Shown here one piece after another: positions 51,041 to 55,000 of a stretch of DNA of 55,000 nt. Source of the DNA: Chrysomallon squamiferum (Eukaryota; Mollusca; Gastropoda; Neomphalida; Peltospiridae); NCBI GenBank assembly GCA_012295275.1, contig CM022677.1, positions 28,065,548 through 28,120,547 on the forward strand, given 5' to 3'. The notes under the pieces were generated by a model. The model made no database searches. It was not told the origin of the DNA and saw only the letters and a program-made list of their open reading frames with translations. Each line of letters starts with the position of its first letter. Within the stretch, counting starts at the first letter, position 1. Both the position numbers and the translations under genes were made by a program.

Positions 51041-52285
51041 AGTATTGCAGTATTGATAATGGAAACAACAGTTGTTACAGTATAGAGTAATGGTAAAAAT
51101 AATGGAAAATATTATTGGTGACAGACTTAATAATAATATGAGCAGAATGTAGTAGCAGTAAAAAAAACAAAAAAAACAACAACACATAGATACAAAAAAA
51201 GAATAAAAAAGAAAAACATAACTAAAATAGCTTTTCAACACACACAATGTAACTACACTTAATTGATATAATTCTCAACTTGGTTTCACTTGAATCTACA
51301 ATCGCACACATCTATCAAAGCCATTAATGTGTTGTTTGTTGAGAAAACCAGTCTGTCAATCACTAACAAAGAATTATCACAAACTACATCAGTCTGCACT
51401 TTCATTACACTACCAGCACACAAGTGAGAAAATTGTCGCTGGACAGTTTTACTGAGCCTGTAATCTGATTTTTTCTTTTTTTTTAAAAACACATGCTGTA
51501 TCCCCTCAATTCCAGTTGCTGCAAACTGTCAGCTCCAAATTACCTCTCTTTCACATGACTAATCCATAATCCTTTGTGCGATTGGCTGAGCCTTTGTGCC
51601 AGGCTTGCCCAACTCGTCTCTAATCAATGCTGATTGGTTAATCTGATTGTACTGAACAGCAGACTGGCGCCAGGGTGGCTGCTGGTGACAATGAAGTGAC
51701 GTACACAGCAATCATGTTCAATGAATGTTTTGAGGACAAAAAATAAAAAAAGAATAAACCAAGACAATTGACAAGTGTAAATTATAACAGAATGTTACAC
51801 TTCAGGTAAAAAACCTCCGGTAAACTGAGGTGTTGACAAAACAGTTTAGTTAATAATAGATTATTATGGTTATTACTATTATTATTATTATTGTTATTAT
51901 AATTACTGTTATTGTTTTTGTTATTATTATTATTCCTTTATTTCTTTCTTATTTGATTATTTATTATTATTTTTTTAATATTGTATTACTACAAAATGTT
52001 TTGCTAATTTAAAATGTGTAAAATTCAAACAGTTAAATTTTAGTAAAGCCAATATATATACAAATGATACATAAAATTATTATACTTCACTAAAACAAAT
52101 ACTGAGCAGATAACAAAAAACAGAAATTTTACTCATGGTTTTGGTTTCTGTTGGTTTTTTTCTGTTTCCTTATTTTTTTTCATTTTTTTATTTTTTTTGA
52201 CAGAGCAAAGACTTTAATGTAACGTACATGCAGCTCAAGATATCAGTTTATCTGGTAATTTTATATCTCTCTTTCTCACCCACGC
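51041..52285. other. Unique sequence; GC-richer patch with CCAAT motifs at 51,580-51,705
   Basis: The patch has gattggctg (51,590), gctgattgg (51,629), the palindrome TGGCGCCA (51,665) and a CRE-like TGACGTAC. It may be regulatory; no exon is recognised. Confidence 0.5.
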
Positions 52286-52298
52286 ACGCACTCACTCA

Positions 52299-52346
<48 letters not shown>

Positions 52347-52363
52347 AACACTCACACTCACAA

Positions 52364-52412
<49 letters not shown>

Positions 52413-52440
52413 GACAACTCACTCACACACACACACACAG
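52286..52440. repeat. CA-rich microsatellite
   Basis: CA with CTCACA and CTCGCA interruptions. Confidence 0.96.
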
Positions 52441-53842
52441 TCATCAATTTGTCTAGTCTACACTGACAGCTGTAGTCTACACTGAGACTGATAACAAGCT
52501 GCCGATGTGGCCGTCTCGCATGCTGCAGTCTCTCGACGTGAAGACAAGATATGAAGAAAACTATTTACAACTGAGAAGATAAAGAGGAGGTTTTTTAACA
52601 TATTGATTTGTGTCAGATGTGATGAGTCATGCGAGATGAAATAAAAATTAAAATGGAGGCTGTTTAATGTTTCCAAGGCTAAGAAAACGACTTTTTTTGA
52701 CAAAATTTCTTACGTGAAAAAATTAAATAATAATGAAAAAAGAGTGATATGTTTTCCATGACAGATTTTTTCAGGCTTTAAAAATAATTTGAAATACCAC
52801 TGACAGAGATGTTCTGATGAAGTAGAATTCAAATAAAGAACCTTAAAAAAAATATAAAAAAAAACACAGCAATGGAATATTAGTTTGTTACACACTTCAG
52901 CAAAGGTTAAAAAAAAATATATATATATAAACTAAAAATAAAAATAAATTTAATAGGTAAATGAATAAACAAAATAAAAACAAAACAACAATAGCAGTAA
53001 TAATAAACTAAGTGACAGACTGCACTGCACCAACCACAGCAGGTTTATCATTGCACGTTTTCCCGTTCTCACCCAGAGGAAATAAAATAAAATAAGAGTA
53101 TTTATTTATTCTAATTACTTATTATTATGTAACTAACTGGTAAATAATGAACAGGGATAACACATGTTCATACAAATACTCCCGGTATTACACCAGCAGG
53201 TTTTAATAATGACCTGTACAACATGTGTTAATGTATACAGTAACTGTCATTGTTTATTTTTATTCTCCGTAGGCAATAAATAATTAAGTGGTTATGTTGT
53301 TGCAAACATTAATCAGTATTTCTAGCATTCCCATTCATAGACAAAGATAGATGTACAGACAAACTGACAAACTGAGACAGACAAAGCCTGAGAGACACAA
53401 AGAGATAATGAGAAATAGAGAAAGAGAGAAAGAAAAAGAGAAATAACGATAGGGTTTGTTTTGAGGTGATCAAATATTCCAAATGTTCAAAACTATTTTT
53501 TCTTAACCAAAATGCATGAAGAAATGACAGCGGTCACTAGGTTTAAGCAAATACTGTTTTAAAACTAGATTAAAACTTCAAGTACTCTCATGTTAAGCAG
53601 ACTGTCAACAGCTCTTCACTTTATCTCCCTTCCAGCTCACTGTAACTTACTTATTTCCCATTCCAAACATCAGGTTTTATCACAGTGTTCTGCTGATAAA
53701 CTGATTTCCTCTTCTCCAGTTTCAACTACAAATGATTTACCAAATTCTCTGTGGAATGTTATGTTGAATTATTCCAGTTTCTACAAACTGTTTGATTTAT
53801 GACAGCAGTTTGTCTTGATTGGATAGATAGCTAGATAAGTAG

Positions 53843-53850
<8 letters not shown>
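52441..53850. other. Unique AT-rich sequence
   Basis: No gene established. A short hydrophobic minus-strand frame at 52,589 was considered and rejected. Confidence 0.6.
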
Positions 53851-53883
<33 letters not shown>

Positions 53884-54000
53884 CAGAGACAGAGAGTCAG
53901 AGAGTGAGACAGAAAGAAGAAGAGAGAGAGACAGAAAGAACAAGAGAGAGAAAAAACGAGAGAGAGAGAGAGACAGAAAGAGCAAGAAAGAGAGAGATTG
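53850..54000. repeat. GA-rich microsatellite
   Basis: (GA)n with GACAGA and AAGAACAAGAG interruptions. Confidence 0.95.
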
Positions 54001-54325
54001 TAAATTTAGTAACCTAATTATTAAAACATCTAACAGATGACCTTTTCACATTTGTAGGAAGCAGCAGAACTTTAATCACTTTATGTAGACTTAACCTTTA
54101 CAGCTCTCACACCTGTGGATAACATTACATAAAAGTTGAGTACCTGGACAGAAAAGTCAGACTAGAAAAAACAAACTTCTCTGAGATGTCTATCAACACA
54201 CAGTGTCTGCTGTACCCCCTGGCGTCTGCTTTCAAGCCAGATACACCCCCCCTCCCCGAGGAATTCATTTCCGGTCAGAGCAGACTCTGTGTCCCTCTCT
54301 TAGACTACAACTCATTACTCTTAAT

Positions 54326-54327
<2 letters not shown>

Positions 54328-54376
<49 letters not shown>

Positions 54377-54401
54377 GTGTTTGTGTGTATCTGTGTGTGT
54401 A

Positions 54402-54448
<47 letters not shown>

Positions 54449-54686
54449 GGCTACAACTCATTACTCTTAATTAGTGTGTGTGTGTGTGTGTCTGTGTGTG
54501 TGTCTGTGTGTGTGTGAGTGTGTGTGTGTGTCTGTGTGTGTGTGTGTTAGACTACAACTCATTACTCTTAATTAGAAAGAATTGTACGTTTGTACGTTTG
54601 TGTGTGTGTGTGTATGTCTGTGTGTATGTGTGTGTCTGTGTGTGTGTGTGTGTTAGGCTACAACTCATTACTCTTAATCAGAAAGA

Positions 54687-54752
<66 letters not shown>

Positions 54753-54805
54753 GCTACAACTCATTACTCTTAATCAGAAAGAATTGTGTGTGTGTGTGTG
54801 TGTGT

Positions 54806-54837
<32 letters not shown>

Positions 54838-55000
54838 TAGGCTACAACTCATTACTCTTAATTAGAAAGAATTGTGTGTGTGACTGTGTGTGTGTGTGTG
54901 TGTCTCTGTGTGTGTGTGTTAGGCTACAACTCATTACTCTTAATCAGAAAGAATTGTGTGTGTGTGTGTGTGTGTGTGTGTTACGCTACAACTCATTACT
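54328..55000. repeat. (TG)n array with a recurring 35-bp insert
   Basis: Six or seven TG tracts separated by ctacaactcattactcttaa plus tcagaaagaattg. It runs off the right edge. The first insert joins the GC-rich island at 54,186-54,327. Confidence 0.95.

Noticed and set aside
52458-52703. Hydrophobic minus-strand start (MLKNLLFIFSVV) as the missing signal-peptide exon
   Set aside because: The only plausible donor (gtaaat) is in phase 0, whereas Ig1a needs phase 1; no supporting context.

Overview
The window is a piece of an animal genome. The only gene I can establish lies on the minus strand between about 24.7 kb and the left edge. It is a partial, multi-exon netrin-receptor gene of the DCC/neogenin (frazzled, UNC-40) family. 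Read 5'->3' on the minus strand, 17 exons encode most of Ig1, then Ig2, Ig3 and Ig4, then FN3-1 to FN3-6, the single transmembrane helix and the start of the cytoplasmic tail. All recovered junctions have GT/AG ends and matching phases, except around FN3-2. The signal-peptide exon and the 5' UTR were not found. The cytoplasmic P1-P3 exons must lie left of position 256. AT-rich introns, very heavy micro- and minisatellite load and a single DCC/neogenin-like gene suggest an invertebrate bilaterian. A mollusc or other lophotrochozoan is a plausible guess that I cannot prove.

Layout: 0.26-24.7 kb holds the exons in introns made mostly of tandem repeats. 24.7-55 kb has no recognisable coding exon. 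It is AT-rich unique sequence alternating with large arrays: 28/25-bp units at 32.5-33.5 kb, CA-rich at 35.1-36.2 kb, 60-bp at 36.3-37.4 kb, 20-bp at 37.9-38.8 kb, 34-bp at 38.8-39.2 kb, a GATA/GACA-like array at 39.7-40.7 kb, and 44-bp at 42.6-44.4 kb. This may be the long first intron typical of the family, or intergenic DNA. A few candidate cis-elements stand out there: three CCAAT boxes exactly 30 bp apart, an RFX X-box, and a perfect DR1 nuclear-receptor site near another CCAAT box.

The most unusual feature is that many intronic arrays are built from the gene's own exon-intron junctions. The repeat units carry the last or first exon bases together with the working splice donor or acceptor, so several exons sit beside from four up to about 55 copies of their own splice site. 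I see this clearly for the donors of Ig1b, FN3-1b, FN3-2b, FN3-3b, FN3-6b and (two copies) FN3-1a, and for the acceptors of Ig2, Ig3a, Ig3b and FN3-6b. Weaker cases occur at other exons. The first-half exon of FN3-2 is missing from the window and the second-half exon is frame-disrupted. Both lie between such arrays, so either assembly error or real decay is possible.
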